Assembly (NCBI GenBank): GCA_036555065.1 | Contig: DATBLZ010000182.1 | Location: 1 to 25,329, forward strand | DNA: 25,329 bases | Source of the DNA: DATBLZ01 sp036555065 | Lineage (GTDB): Bacteria; Pseudomonadota; Gammaproteobacteria; Steroidobacterales; Rariloculaceae | Direction of reading: 5' to 3' | Shown: piece by piece, positions 16,707 through 25,203 of the stretch | How the letters are laid out: the number at the start of each line of letters is the position of its first letter | How positions within the stretch are numbered: position 1 is the stretch's first letter | Translations under genes and position numbers: made by a program | The notes under the pieces: model-generated | What the model saw: only the letters and a program-made list of their open reading frames with translations | Database searches by the model: none | Told to the model about the DNA's origin: nothing

Positions 16707-18077
16707 TTGGCCGACCGCTTCTATATAGAAACCTTCGGCTGCCAGATGAACGAGTACGATTCGGCCAAGATGGCCGACGTGCTCGTCGAGCATTTCGGCG
16801 CAACGGCCGCCGGCGTTCCCGAGCAGGCCGAGATCCTCTTGCTCAACACGTGCTCGGTGCGCGAAAAGGCGCATGAGAAAGTGTTCTCGCTGCTCGGCCG
16901 ATGGCGCGAGCTCAAGGCGGAACGCCCGCACGCGATCATCGGCGTCGGCGGCTGCGTCGCGAGCCAAGAGGGCGCGGCGATCATCAAGCGCGCGCCGTGG
17001 GTCGACGTCGTGTTCGGCCCGCAAACGCTGCACCGTCTGCCGGAGTTGATCGCGGAAGCCCGCGCCGGCAAGAAGGCCGTCGACGTGAGCTTCCCGGAGA
17101 TCGAGAAGTTCGACCGCATTTCGCTGCCGTCGAGCACGCCGTGCACGGCATTTCTGTCGGTCATGGAAGGTTGCAGCAAAGCCTGCGCGTACTGCATCGT
17201 GCCGATCACGCGCGGTGCCGAGGTCAGCCGGCCGCTCGATGACGTGCTCGCCGAGGCGAGCCGCTTGGCCGAGCTCGGCGCGCGCGAGATCACGCTGCTC
17301 GGGCAAAACGTCAATGCCTATTGGGGCGTGATGCCCGGCGGCAAGGCCGATCTCGCGACGCTGATCCGCCGCGTCGCCGCGATCGAGGGCATCGAGCGCA
17401 TACGCTTCACGACGTCGCATCCGGCGCACTTCGATGATTCGCTTATCGAGACCTACGCCGACGTCGGCAAGCTCGTGAACCACTTGCACCTCCCCGTGCA
17501 GAGCGGCTCGGATCGGATTCTCAAACGCATGAAACGCAGCTATACGGCGGCCACATACCGCGCCAAGGTCGACAAGCTCAAGCGCGTGCGGCCCGGCATC
17601 TCGATCTCGACCGATTTCATCGTCGGATTTCCCGGCGAGACCGAAGAGGATTTCTCGGCGACGCTCGATTTGATCAGGCAGGTCGGCTTCGACCAGTCGT
17701 TCAGCTTCATCTTCAGCGCCCGGCCGGGCACGCCGGCCGCGGACCTCGAAGACGCGGTGCCGCACGTGACCAAGCAGGCGCGCCTCGAGCGGCTGCAAGC
17801 GCTCGTCAACGGTCAGGCAGCGGCGATCAGCCGGCGCATGATCGGCACGGTCGAGCGCGTGCTCGTCGAGCGCCCATCGCGACGCTCGGCGCGCGAGATC
17901 AGCGGCCGCACCGAGAACAATCGCTGGATCAACTTCGCCGGTGATGCGAGCCTCATCGGCCGCTTCGTCGACGTGCTCGTGACCGAAGCCATGCCCAACT
18001 CCTTGCGCGGTCGCCTCGTCGGCGCCCGCGACGTCCCGGCGCCCGCGCATAGCGCGGAGCGGAGGTCCGTTGCCTGA
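16707..18077 (+). CDS. miaB: tRNA-2-methylthio-N6-dimethylallyladenosine synthase
   Basis: MiaB adds the methylthio group to i6A37 of tRNAs using radical SAM chemistry and two Fe-S clusters. The N-terminal cluster Cys are in TFGCQMNEYDS, NTCSVREK and GGCVASQ. The radical SAM cluster motif CSKACAYC (C-x3-C-x2-C) follows. The C-terminal TRAM RNA-binding domain is seen in the last ~65 residues (ENNRWINFAG to PNSLRGRL). I chose TTG 16707 (MADRFYIETFG, 456 residues) because GAGG at 16694-16697 is spaced 9 bases from it. TTG 16698 is the in-frame alternative, but it touches that ribosome site. It overlaps the PhoH-like gene by 8 bases. Confidence 0.96.
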   Translation: MADRFYIETFGCQMNEYDSAKMADVLVEHFGATAAGVPEQAEILLLNTCSVREKAHEKVFSLLGRWRELKAERPHAIIGVGGCVASQEGAAIIKRAPWVDVVFGPQTLHRLPELIAEARAGKKAVDVSFPEIEKFDRISLPSSTPCTAFLSVMEGCSKACAYCIVPITRGAEVSRPLDDVLAEASRLAELGAREITLLGQNVNAYWGVMPGGKADLATLIRRVAAIEGIERIRFTTSHPAHFDDSLIETYADVGKLVNHLHLPVQSGSDRILKRMKRSYTAATYRAKVDKLKRVRPGISISTDFIVGFPGETEEDFSATLDLIRQVGFDQSFSFIFSARPGTPAADLEDAVPHVTKQARLERLQALVNGQAAAISRRMIGTVERVLVERPSRRSAREISGRTENNRWINFAGDASLIGRFVDVLVTEAMPNSLRGRLVGARDVPAPAHSAERRSVA

Positions 18078-19062
18078 AGTCAGCGTAGCGGAGCAGACGC
18101 TCGACGTCGTGCTCGTTCCCGACGACCAGCAGCGCTTGGCCAATCTCGTCGGCCAATTCGACGAGCACCTCCGCCAGATCGAGGACTTGCTCGCGCTGCA
18201 AATCAAGCGGCGCGGTAACCGGCTCGCGATCACGGGTCCCGAAAGCGCGGCGCGCACGGGCGCGAAGATCATCGAGGATCTCTACAAGGCGACGGAGCAG
18301 GAGGTTCTCGATCCGCAGCGCGTGCATATGGCCATAATCGCGCAGACGAGCTTCGACGGCTCCGTGCCGCTCGATGACCTCATCATTCACGCGCGCCGTC
18401 GCAACATTCGCGCGCGCGGCCCGAACCAAATCGCTTATACGCGCGCGATGCGCGAGTTCGATCTCACGTTCGGCATCGGCCCGGCCGGAACCGGGAAGAC
18501 GTTCCTCGCCGTCGCGGCCGCCGTCGAGGCGCTCAGTGAAGATCTCGTGCGCCGGCTCGTGCTCGTGCGGCCTGCGGTCGAGGCCGGCGAGCGCCTCGGC
18601 TTTCTACCCGGCGACATGTCGCAGAAGGTCGATCCGTACTTGCGCCCGATGTATGACGCCCTCTACGAGATGCTAGGCTTCGACCGCGTCGGCAAGCTCA
18701 TCGAGCGGCACGTCATTGAGATCGCGCCGCTCGCGTTCATGCGCGGCCGCACGCTCAACGACTCGTTCGTGATTCTCGACGAGGCGCAGAACACGACGAT
18801 CGAGCAGATGAAGATGTTCCTCACGCGCATCGGCTTCGGCTCGCGCGCCGTCGTCACAGGCGATATCACCCAAACCGATTTGCCGCGGGGCCGCGAGTCG
18901 GGCTTGAAGCACGTCACTCGCGTGCTCGACGGCGTCGAGGGCGTCGCGTTCGTGCATTTCGGGCCCAAGGACGTCGTTCGCCACCCGCTCGTGCAAAAGA
19001 TCGTCGCCGCCTACGCGCGCGAGGACGAAAGAGAGAACGGCGGGGGCGGGGACGCGCAGTGA
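18070..19062 (+). CDS. ybeZ: PhoH-like ATPase (YbeZ)
   Basis: A 330-residue cytoplasmic P-loop NTPase of the PhoH family, which works with YbeY in ribosomal RNA handling. Walker A is GPAGTGKTFLA and Walker B is SFVILDEAQN, followed by the TGDITQTDLP motif that marks this family. The N-terminal ~110 residues carry the KH-like region seen in YbeZ proteins. The start is TTG 18070, supported by GGAGG at 18061-18065, five bases upstream. It lies inside the miaB end, indicating translational coupling. Its stop overlaps the ybeY start as GTGA. Confidence 0.93.
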   Translation: MPEVSVAEQTLDVVLVPDDQQRLANLVGQFDEHLRQIEDLLALQIKRRGNRLAITGPESAARTGAKIIEDLYKATEQEVLDPQRVHMAIIAQTSFDGSVPLDDLIIHARRRNIRARGPNQIAYTRAMREFDLTFGIGPAGTGKTFLAVAAAVEALSEDLVRRLVLVRPAVEAGERLGFLPGDMSQKVDPYLRPMYDALYEMLGFDRVGKLIERHVIEIAPLAFMRGRTLNDSFVILDEAQNTTIEQMKMFLTRIGFGSRAVVTGDITQTDLPRGRESGLKHVTRVLDGVEGVAFVHFGPKDVVRHPLVQKIVAAYAREDERENGGGGDAQ

Positions 19063-19646
19063 CGCGCGCGCGGCGCGCTGCGCCGACGCGGGACGGCCCG
19101 AGCCGGCGCAAGACAAGCAGCAGTCGCATCGTGGGAGCGGCGCGCACTGTGGGAGCGGCTTCAGCCGCGACTCGCGTTAAACGCCTCGCGATCGTCGTGC
19201 GCAATGCCGCGCGCAGCAGGGGCGTGCCGAAGGACGCGAGCATCCGCAAGTGGACGGCCGCGGCGCTGCAGGGCGCAGCCGGCGAGGTCACGGTACGTAT
19301 CGTAACCGCCGCGGAATCAGCCGAGCTCAACGCGCGTTACCGCGGGCACAGCGGCGCCACGAACGTGCTGTCCTTTCCTGCCGGCGAGACCTGGATAGTT
19401 CCCGCGCGCGAGCTCGCGCCGCTCGGCGACGTCGTGGTCTGCGCGGAAGTCGTCGCGCGCGAAGCGCGCGAGCAGAAGAAGGCCCTCGGCGCTCACTGGG
19501 CGCACATGCTGATTCACGGCGCGTTGCATCTGCGCGGTTACGATCACGTAACGACGCGACAAGCGCGACGCATGGAAGCGCACGAGCGAAAGCTGCTCGC
19601 TGCGCTCGGATTTGCTTGCAAGGCCCGGTCGCGGCCCTCAAGATAG
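19059..19646 (+). CDS. ybeY: Endoribonuclease YbeY with unusual N-terminal extension
   Basis: YbeY is a zinc-dependent single-strand endoribonuclease for 16S rRNA 3' end maturation and ribosome quality control. The hallmark H-x3-H-x5-H zinc motif is present as HGALHLRGYDH, and NARYRGHSGATNVLSFPAG is the conserved upstream strand. The open frame begins at GTG 19059, which overlaps the ybeZ stop, and gives 195 residues against ~150-160 for typical YbeY. The extra ~40 N-terminal residues are basic, Ala-rich and encode a REP-like palindrome (19131-19171). Normal YbeY sequence starts near VKRLAIVVRNAARSRG. GTG 19131, GTG 19149 or GTG 19197 could be the true start. Confidence 0.93.
   Translation: MTRARRAAPTRDGPSRRKTSSSRIVGAARTVGAASAATRVKRLAIVVRNAARSRGVPKDASIRKWTAAALQGAAGEVTVRIVTAAESAELNARYRGHSGATNVLSFPAGETWIVPARELAPLGDVVVCAEVVAREAREQKKALGAHWAHMLIHGALHLRGYDHVTTRQARRMEAHERKLLAALGFACKARSRPSR
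19131..19171 (+). repeat. REP-like palindromic element inside ybeY
   Basis: GTGGGAGCGG occurs twice, at 19131-19140 and 19149-19158. The second copy continues into a palindrome, GCGGCT (19155-19160), TC, AGCCGC (19163-19168), ending GAC. This matches the GTGGGAGCGGCTTCAGCCGC form of REP elements that I know from Pseudomonas and Xanthomonas relatives. The first copy is a half-element. REPs normally lie between genes, but this one falls in the first 40 codons of the ybeY frame and does not break it. Confidence 0.6.
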
Positions 19647-19657
19647 TTCTGAAAACG

Positions 19658-20512
19658 ATGTCCGACGACGATACCAGTAGTACCTCGACGAGCCGCACGG
19701 GCTGGTTCACACGGCTGTTCCAAGGCCGCGACGAGGCCCTGGAGCGGCGCGAGGTTCTGTCGTTTCTCACCGAATGCCGCAATCGCGGCGTGCTCGACGG
19801 CGATGAGTACGGAATGCTCATACGCGTTCTCGAGGTCTCCGAGCTGCAAGTCCGCGAGATCATGGTGCCGCGCTCGGGAATGGTCGTGCTGCCGCACGAC
19901 GAGAACCCCGAGGAGCTCCTCAAGATCATCGTCGAGTCTGGGCATTCGCGCTTTCCCGTGATCGGTTCGGACCGCGACGAGGTCATCGGCATCTTGCTCG
20001 CGAAGGACGTCCTCAAGCATCTGCGCGAGCACGGCGGCACGGTGCGCGTCGAGGAGCTCATCCGGCCCGCGATGTTCGTGCCCGAAAGCAAGCGCCTCAA
20101 TGTTCTGCTCACCGAGTTTCGTCAGAGCCGCAACCACATGGCGATCGTCGTCGACGAGTACGGCGGCGTGGCCGGGCTCGCAACGATCGAGGATGTGCTC
20201 GAGCAAATCGTCGGCGACATCGGTGACGAGCACGATGCCGACGAGGGCAAGAATGTCCAGCAGCTCGAGCCCGGGCGGTACGCGGTCCAAGCGCTCACGC
20301 GAATCGATGAATTCAACGAGTACTTCGACACGTCGTTGAGCGACGAGGAATACGAAACCGTCGGCGGGCTCGTCATGCACGCGCTCGGCCGACTGCCGCG
20401 GCGCGGCGAGAAGGTCGACTTCGGCGGATTCTCGTTCAAGGTCGTACGCGGCGACCGGCGCCGTGTTCAAACCCTCGAGGTCACGCGTCTCGATGCTCCG
20501 CCGGCCGAGTAG
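19658..20512 (+). CDS. corC: CBS-domain protein CorC/YbeX
   Basis: A 284-residue cytoplasmic protein of the CorC/HlyC family, linked to Mg/Co efflux and to ribosome or envelope stress by work on YbeX. Two CBS domains span about residues 65-185, including EIMVPRSGMVVL, IRPAMFVPESKRL and IVVDEYGGVAGLATIEDVLEQ. A C-terminal transporter-associated domain follows (ETVGGLVMHALGRLPRRGE). No membrane segment is visible. ATG 19658 (MSDDDTSS) was chosen. The frame is open upstream to 19250, but that part lies inside ybeY in a different frame. The gene starts 11 bases after ybeY and overlaps the lnt frame by 20 bases. Confidence 0.93.
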   Translation: MSDDDTSSTSTSRTGWFTRLFQGRDEALERREVLSFLTECRNRGVLDGDEYGMLIRVLEVSELQVREIMVPRSGMVVLPHDENPEELLKIIVESGHSRFPVIGSDRDEVIGILLAKDVLKHLREHGGTVRVEELIRPAMFVPESKRLNVLLTEFRQSRNHMAIVVDEYGGVAGLATIEDVLEQIVGDIGDEHDADEGKNVQQLEPGRYAVQALTRIDEFNEYFDTSLSDEEYETVGGLVMHALGRLPRRGEKVDFGGFSFKVVRGDRRRVQTLEVTRLDAPPAE

Positions 20513-22031
20513 CGGCCGGCTCGCACCCGCGCCGACGTCCGGTCGGAGGCGCTTCGATATGTTGCTCGCGGCTGTTGCCGGCGCGGTGTTGCCGCTCGCA
20601 TTCGCGCCGTTCGGTCTTTTCTGGCTCGCGCCGCTCGCGTATGCAACGCTCTTTTTCCTCTGGCGGGACGCGGCGCCGTGGCGCGCATTCGTGCTCGGCA
20701 GCCTGTTCGGATTCGTAAGCTTCGTCGCGGGCCTGCACTGGATCTACTTCAGCGTCCACGACGTCGGGCAACTTCCGTTCGCGACGTCGGTCGTGCTCAC
20801 GATCGCCTTGCCTGCGGTGCTCGCGCTCTACATCGGCGCCGTGGGCGCGATTGCAGCGCGATGGTTTCCGCGGACGGGGCTCACGGCCTGGATCGGCGTT
20901 CTGCCCGCGCTCTGGGTGCTCATCGAATGGTTCCGCGGCTGGCTCTTCACGGGCTTCGGCTGGCTCGCCGCGGGCTACACCCAGACGGACGCGTGGCTCA
21001 TGGGCTATGCGCCCGTGCTCGGAATCTACGGCATGAGCTGGGCGGTCATGCTGTGCGCAGGCGTCGTCGTCGCACTCGTCCTCGGGGGGAAACGCGAGCG
21101 CGGCGTCGCGGCGGCGGCACTCATTGGCGTGCTCGGCGCAGGATTCGCGCTCGGCAGAATGCAATTCACGACTGCCAACGACGCGCCGCGCACGATTGCG
21201 ATCGTGCAAGGTGCGATTCCCCAAACGACTAAGTGGGACCCCACCCAACTGCCGCCGACGATTGCGCTCTATAGGCAGCTCACCGAAGCAAGCCACGGCC
21301 AGGATCTCATCATCTGGCCCGAAGCCGCGATTCCGGACTACTTCGAGCGCTGGCGTGGCCCGCTCGCGGAGATCGCGCGCAACGCCGCGCAGCACGGGAG
21401 CGCGCTCGTGCTCGGGATTCTCGACGCAGACGCAGAGACCCGCGCGGGGCAGAACGTCGTCGTCGCGATGACGGATCCGCCGAGCACCTATGTCAAGCGT
21501 CACCTCGTGCCGTTCGGCGAGTTCTACCCCGTGCCGGACTTCGTGCGCGCGTGGCTGCGTCTCCACAATCTGCCCTCGAGCGACATGGCGTCCGGCGATC
21601 CCGAGCAGCCGCTGCTCGCGGTCGGCGGTGAGCGTATCGCCGTGACGATTTGCTACGAGGACCTGTTTGGCGCCGAGCAACTGCATTTCTTGCCCGACGC
21701 GACGCTACTCGTGAACGTCGCCAACGACGCATGGTTCGGCGACTCGATCGGTCCGCACCAGCACCTGCAGATCGCACGCGTGCGCGCAGCCGAGGCGGGT
21801 CGTTACTTGTTGCGTGCGACGAACACGGGCGTCTCCGCGGTCGTCGACCCCGCCGGCGCCACGGTGGCCACATTGCCGTCGTTCCAGGCCGGCGTGTTGA
21901 CGGCGACCGTTCGCGGGCATACGGGACTCACGCCGTACGCGCGCTGGGGCAACTATCCCGTCGTGCTGGGCACGTTGCTCGTTCTCGCGGGGATGCTCGC
22001 GGTGCGTCTCAACCGGCAACGACGAGGTTGA
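20493..22031 (+). CDS. lnt: Apolipoprotein N-acyltransferase
   Basis: Lnt adds the third acyl chain to the N-terminal Cys of lipoproteins in the inner membrane. Six to seven hydrophobic N-terminal helices (~residues 20-220) precede a nitrilase-type domain, and one more helix closes the protein. The catalytic triad is present: Glu277 (IIWPEAAIP), Lys335 (YVKRHLVPFGEFYP) and Cys387 (TICYEDLFG). From ATG 20493 the Lys and Cys positions coincide with E. coli K335 and C387, which favours this start. ATG 20559 has a strong GGAGG at 20545-20549 and is the main alternative, while GTG 20463 is less likely. The 3' end overlaps the convergent leuS gene by 23 bases. Confidence 0.94.
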   Translation: MLRRPSSGRLAPAPTSGRRRFDMLLAAVAGAVLPLAFAPFGLFWLAPLAYATLFFLWRDAAPWRAFVLGSLFGFVSFVAGLHWIYFSVHDVGQLPFATSVVLTIALPAVLALYIGAVGAIAARWFPRTGLTAWIGVLPALWVLIEWFRGWLFTGFGWLAAGYTQTDAWLMGYAPVLGIYGMSWAVMLCAGVVVALVLGGKRERGVAAAALIGVLGAGFALGRMQFTTANDAPRTIAIVQGAIPQTTKWDPTQLPPTIALYRQLTEASHGQDLIIWPEAAIPDYFERWRGPLAEIARNAAQHGSALVLGILDADAETRAGQNVVVAMTDPPSTYVKRHLVPFGEFYPVPDFVRAWLRLHNLPSSDMASGDPEQPLLAVGGERIAVTICYEDLFGAEQLHFLPDATLLVNVANDAWFGDSIGPHQHLQIARVRAAEAGRYLLRATNTGVSAVVDPAGATVATLPSFQAGVLTATVRGHTGLTPYARWGNYPVVLGTLLVLAGMLAVRLNRQRRG

Positions 22032-24537
22032 CGATGCGCCCGGGCACGTAGATCGCGCGTTTGAGCTCTTTGCCTTCGAGGTAGCGAAGAACAGTCTCGT
22101 CGGCGCGCGCGAGCTCGATGACTTGCTGCTCGTCGGCATCGCTCGGCACCTCGATGCGGCCGCGCATCTTGCCGTTGATTTGCACGGGGATCTCGAGCGT
22201 CGCCGTGACGAGATATTTCGGCTCGTAGCTCGGCCATGGCTCGTAGGCGAGGCTCGCCGCATGACCGAGCCGTTGCCAGAGCTCCTCGGCCATATGCGGC
22301 GCCAATGGCGCGAGCAGCAGCACGAGCGGCTCGGCCAGCGTTTTCGGCAACGAGCCCCATTTGTACGCGGCATTCGTGAGCTCCATGAGCGCCGAGATCG
22401 CCGTGTTGAAGCGCAGCGCCTCGATGTCCTCGCTGACCGTGGCGATCGTCTGGTGCAGGAGCCGAAGCTCCTCGGCGGTCGGCGCACGGTCCGCGAGCGT
22501 CTCCGCGAGGCCGTCGCGGCGCTCGTCGACGATGAGCCGCCAGACACGGTTCAAGAAGCGGTGCGTGCCATCGACGCTGCGCGTGCTCCAGGGTTTGACC
22601 TGCTCGAGCGGCCCCATGAACATCTCGTAAAGCCGAAACGCATCCGCCCCGAACCGCTCGACGACCTCGTCGGGATTCACGACGTTGCCGCGGCTCTTGC
22701 TCATCTTGTACGCGCGCGCATCGACGGGAACCTCGGGGCGGTCCCGGAGCACGAAGCGGTCACCATGTTTCTCGACCAGGTCCTCGGCCACGCGCTCGCC
22801 GTTCACGGTGTATTCGAGCTCGCCGAGAATCGTGCCCTGATGCACGAGCTTGATGAACGGCTCGGGTGTCGAAACGAAGCCCGCGTCGTAGAGCACTTTG
22901 TGCCAGAAGCGCGCATATAGAAGGTGTAGCACGGCATGCTCGGATCCGCCGATGTAGAGATCGACGGGCATCCAATATTTCTCGAGGTCCGGATCGACGA
23001 GACGCTTCGCGTTATGCGGGTCGATGAAGCGCAGGTAGTACCAGCACGAGCCCGCCCATTGCGGCATCGTGTTGGTCTCGCGGCGCGCGGGCCGGCCGCT
23101 CGTCGGATCGACGGTTTCGAGCCACGCGCGCGCAGCCGCGAGCGGGCCTTCGGGCGACCCGCTCGGGCGGAAGTCCTCGAGCTCGGGCAGCGTGACCGGC
23201 AATGCGTCGTCGGGCAGCGCGCGTGGCTCGCCGTCGATAAACACGATCGGGAAAGGCTCGCCCCAATAACGCTGCCGCGAGAAGAGCCAATCGCGCAGCT
23301 TGTAATTCACGCGCCGCGCGCCGTGCCCCCCGGCCTCGAGCCACGCGATCATGCGCGCCTTCGCGTCCTCGACACGCAGCCCGTCGAGAAATCCGCTGTT
23401 GATCGCGACGCCGTCGCCCGTGTAGGCCTCGCCGGCGAAGCCTGCCGGCGGCGCGACCGTGCGCACGATCGGCAGCGCATATTCGGTCGCGAACTCCCAA
23501 TCGCGCTGATCCTGCCCCGGGACCGCCATGATTGCGCCCGTGCCGTAGCCTGCGAGCACGTAATCGGCGATCCAGATCGGAATCGACTTGCCGTTCGCGG
23601 CGTTGACCGCATAGGCGCCCGTGAAGACGCCGGTTTTGTCTTTCTGTGCCGTGCGCTCGAGCTCGCTCTTGCTCGCGGCCTGCTCGCGGTATGCGGCAAC
23701 GGCGCGCTTCTGCGGTTTTGTCGTCAAGGCATCGACGAGCTCGTGCTCGGGCGCAAGCACCATATACGTCGCGCCGAAAAGCGTGTCCGGGCGCGTCGTG
23801 AAGACGCGAATCCGCCGCGCATTGCCGGGGATTGCGAAATCGATCTCGGCGCCGTCGCTGCGCCCGATCCAATTGCGCTGCATCTCCTTCGTGCTCGCCG
23901 GCCAGTCGAGGTCGTCGAGCCCAGCGAGCAGCGCGTCCGCGTATTCGGTGATCTTGAGCACCCATTGACGCAGCGGTCGGCGCACGCACGCGAAGCCGCC
24001 GATCTCGGATTTCCCGTCGATGACTTCCTCGTTTGCGAGCGTCGTTCCGAGCTCGGCGCACCACCAGACCGGCTTTTCGTCTTGGTAGGCGAGGCCGCGC
24101 TCGAAGAGCTGCTTGAAGATCCATTGCGTCCAACGGTAATAGTGCGGATCCGTCGTATTGACCTCGCGCTCCCAGTCGTACGAGAAGCCGAGCGCCTTGA
24201 GCTGTGTGCGAAAGCGGTTGACGTTCTTTTCCGTCGTGATCTTCGGATGCGTCCCGGTCTTGATCGCATACTGCTCGGCGGGCAGGCCGAACGCGTCCCA
24301 GCCCATCGGATGCAGCACGTTGAAACCGCGCATGCGCTTGTAGCGTGCGACGATATCGGACGCGGTGTAGCCCTCGGGATGGCCGACGTGCAGCCCGTCG
24401 CCGCTCGGGTACGGAAACATATCGAGCACGTAGTACTTCGGCCGCGATTTATCGATCGCGGTCACGGAAAACGTCTTGTTCGTTTCCCAATAGCGCTGCC
24501 ACTTGGCTTCGATGGTCTTGAACGGGTACCCGGCCAT
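22009..24537 (-). CDS. leuS: Leucyl-tRNA synthetase
   Basis: This is an 842-residue class I synthetase that charges tRNA-Leu. HVGH at 50-53 is the HIGH motif, and KMSKS at 611-615 is intact. The editing (CP1) insert is visible with TTRPDTLFGATYM and the following GTGAIMAVPGQDQRDWEF, which includes the editing-site Asp. The anticodon-binding and C-terminal domains close with CAM-like ARADETVLRYLEGKELKRAIYVPGRIVNLVV. The start ATG 24537 (MAGYPFKTIEAKWQRYWE) matches family N-termini. No strong ribosome site is seen. The gene is divergent from lptE with only 17 bases between starts, so its promoter must lie inside lptE. Confidence 0.96.
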   Translation of the reverse strand: MAGYPFKTIEAKWQRYWETNKTFSVTAIDKSRPKYYVLDMFPYPSGDGLHVGHPEGYTASDIVARYKRMRGFNVLHPMGWDAFGLPAEQYAIKTGTHPKITTEKNVNRFRTQLKALGFSYDWEREVNTTDPHYYRWTQWIFKQLFERGLAYQDEKPVWWCAELGTTLANEEVIDGKSEIGGFACVRRPLRQWVLKITEYADALLAGLDDLDWPASTKEMQRNWIGRSDGAEIDFAIPGNARRIRVFTTRPDTLFGATYMVLAPEHELVDALTTKPQKRAVAAYREQAASKSELERTAQKDKTGVFTGAYAVNAANGKSIPIWIADYVLAGYGTGAIMAVPGQDQRDWEFATEYALPIVRTVAPPAGFAGEAYTGDGVAINSGFLDGLRVEDAKARMIAWLEAGGHGARRVNYKLRDWLFSRQRYWGEPFPIVFIDGEPRALPDDALPVTLPELEDFRPSGSPEGPLAAARAWLETVDPTSGRPARRETNTMPQWAGSCWYYLRFIDPHNAKRLVDPDLEKYWMPVDLYIGGSEHAVLHLLYARFWHKVLYDAGFVSTPEPFIKLVHQGTILGELEYTVNGERVAEDLVEKHGDRFVLRDRPEVPVDARAYKMSKSRGNVVNPDEVVERFGADAFRLYEMFMGPLEQVKPWSTRSVDGTHRFLNRVWRLIVDERRDGLAETLADRAPTAEELRLLHQTIATVSEDIEALRFNTAISALMELTNAAYKWGSLPKTLAEPLVLLLAPLAPHMAEELWQRLGHAASLAYEPWPSYEPKYLVTATLEIPVQINGKMRGRIEVPSDADEQQVIELARADETVLRYLEGKELKRAIYVPGRIVNLVVAG

Positions 24538-24546
24538 TCGTAGGAT
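24518..24546 (+). promoter_or_regulatory. Candidate lptE promoter inside the leuS start
   Basis: TTGAAC (24518-24523) and TAGGAT (24541-24546) are 17 bases apart on the plus strand and would start RNA near 24553. The -35 and most of the spacer lie in the first codons of leuS. If real, an lptE message starting at ATG 24555 would be nearly leaderless. A start at GTG 24591 would have a leader of ~38 bases. Confidence 0.4.
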
Positions 24547-24554
24547 GCTACACG

Positions 24555-25097
24555 ATGATGAATGCGCCCGTAATTCTCACGCATCGCTTCGTGCGCGGCA
24601 CATGCACCGTCGTTTTGACGCTCGTTTGCGTGGCGCTCTGCGGCTGCGGCTTTCAATTGGCGGGCACGGGCGACGTGCCGAATGTCTTGGCGACGACGTA
24701 TGTGCAGACGACGACGCCGAACTCGGAGTTCTACGACAGTCTTCGCGATACGCTGCGCTCGCGCGGCCTCGAGGTCGTCGGTACGCCCGAGCGAGCGGGC
24801 GCGCGGCTCATCATCAGCGAGGACAGCACGGGTCAACGCGTGCTTTCGGTCTCGGCGCGCAACACGCCGCGCGAGTACGAGATTTTCTACGCCGTGACGT
24901 TCGCGTTGCAGGCCGGCAGCGAAAGCCTCATCGAGCCGGAGCAGCTCGTCGTCACGCGCAGTTACACGTACGACGAGACTCAAGTGCTCGGCAAAGCACG
25001 CGAGGAGCGCATCTTGCGCCGCTCGCTCGCCGACGATCTCGCGCGCCGCGTCCTGCGGCGCATCGAAGCGCTGGCCGTGCCGATGCCTGCTGGCTGA
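24555..25097 (+). CDS. lptE: LPS-assembly lipoprotein LptE
   Basis: LptE is the outer-membrane lipoprotein that plugs the LptD channel for LPS export. The 180-residue product has a lipoprotein signal ending in the lipobox LCGC (Cys31). GFQLAG follows, the typical start of mature LptE (CGFxLxG). The mature part has the expected alternating strands and long C-terminal helix (REERILRRSLADDLARRVLRRIEAL). ATG 24555 was kept. ATG 24558 and GTG 24591 (VRGTCTVV) are also in frame. LptE is usually co-directional with leuS and followed by holA. Here it is divergent and neither gene follows in that order. Confidence 0.86.
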   Translation: MMNAPVILTHRFVRGTCTVVLTLVCVALCGCGFQLAGTGDVPNVLATTYVQTTTPNSEFYDSLRDTLRSRGLEVVGTPERAGARLIISEDSTGQRVLSVSARNTPREYEIFYAVTFALQAGSESLIEPEQLVVTRSYTYDETQVLGKAREERILRRSLADDLARRVLRRIEALAVPMPAG

Positions 25098-25159
25098 AGG
25101 AGCCTCCCGAGCGAAACTGTCGCTAATGCCCTAATAATTAATGGGAAATTCTTCGGTAG

Positions 25160-25175
25160 CTGGATATACTACCAG
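25160..25175 (+). promoter_or_regulatory. LexA-type SOS box (CTG-N10-CAG) over a -10 element
   Basis: CTG (25160-25162) and CAG (25173-25175) are separated by exactly 10 bases, mostly A/T and C. The 16 positions match the E. coli LexA consensus at 11. A TATACT -10 hexamer lies inside it (25165-25170), with no strong -35. Bound LexA would block this promoter. The gene at 25204 begins 28 bases after the box, behind GAGGAG at 25191-25196. Confidence 0.5.
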
Positions 25176-25203
25176 TATACCCACGCCCCCGAGGAGACCT
25201 TCC

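Noticed and set aside
14952..18272. 1106-codon open frame on the minus strand
   Set aside because: It runs antisense to the sulfatase, ssb, miaB and ybeZ genes. High GC keeps stop codons rare, the protein is Arg/Asp-rich with no motif, and the plus-strand genes are clearly real.
19250..19657. Upstream extension of the corC frame
   Set aside because: It lies inside ybeY in another frame. The CorC family start fits ATG 19658.
25110..25124. Small hairpin AGCGA/TCGCT after lptE as a terminator
   Set aside because: The stem is only 5 pairs and no T-run follows, so a terminator cannot be supported.
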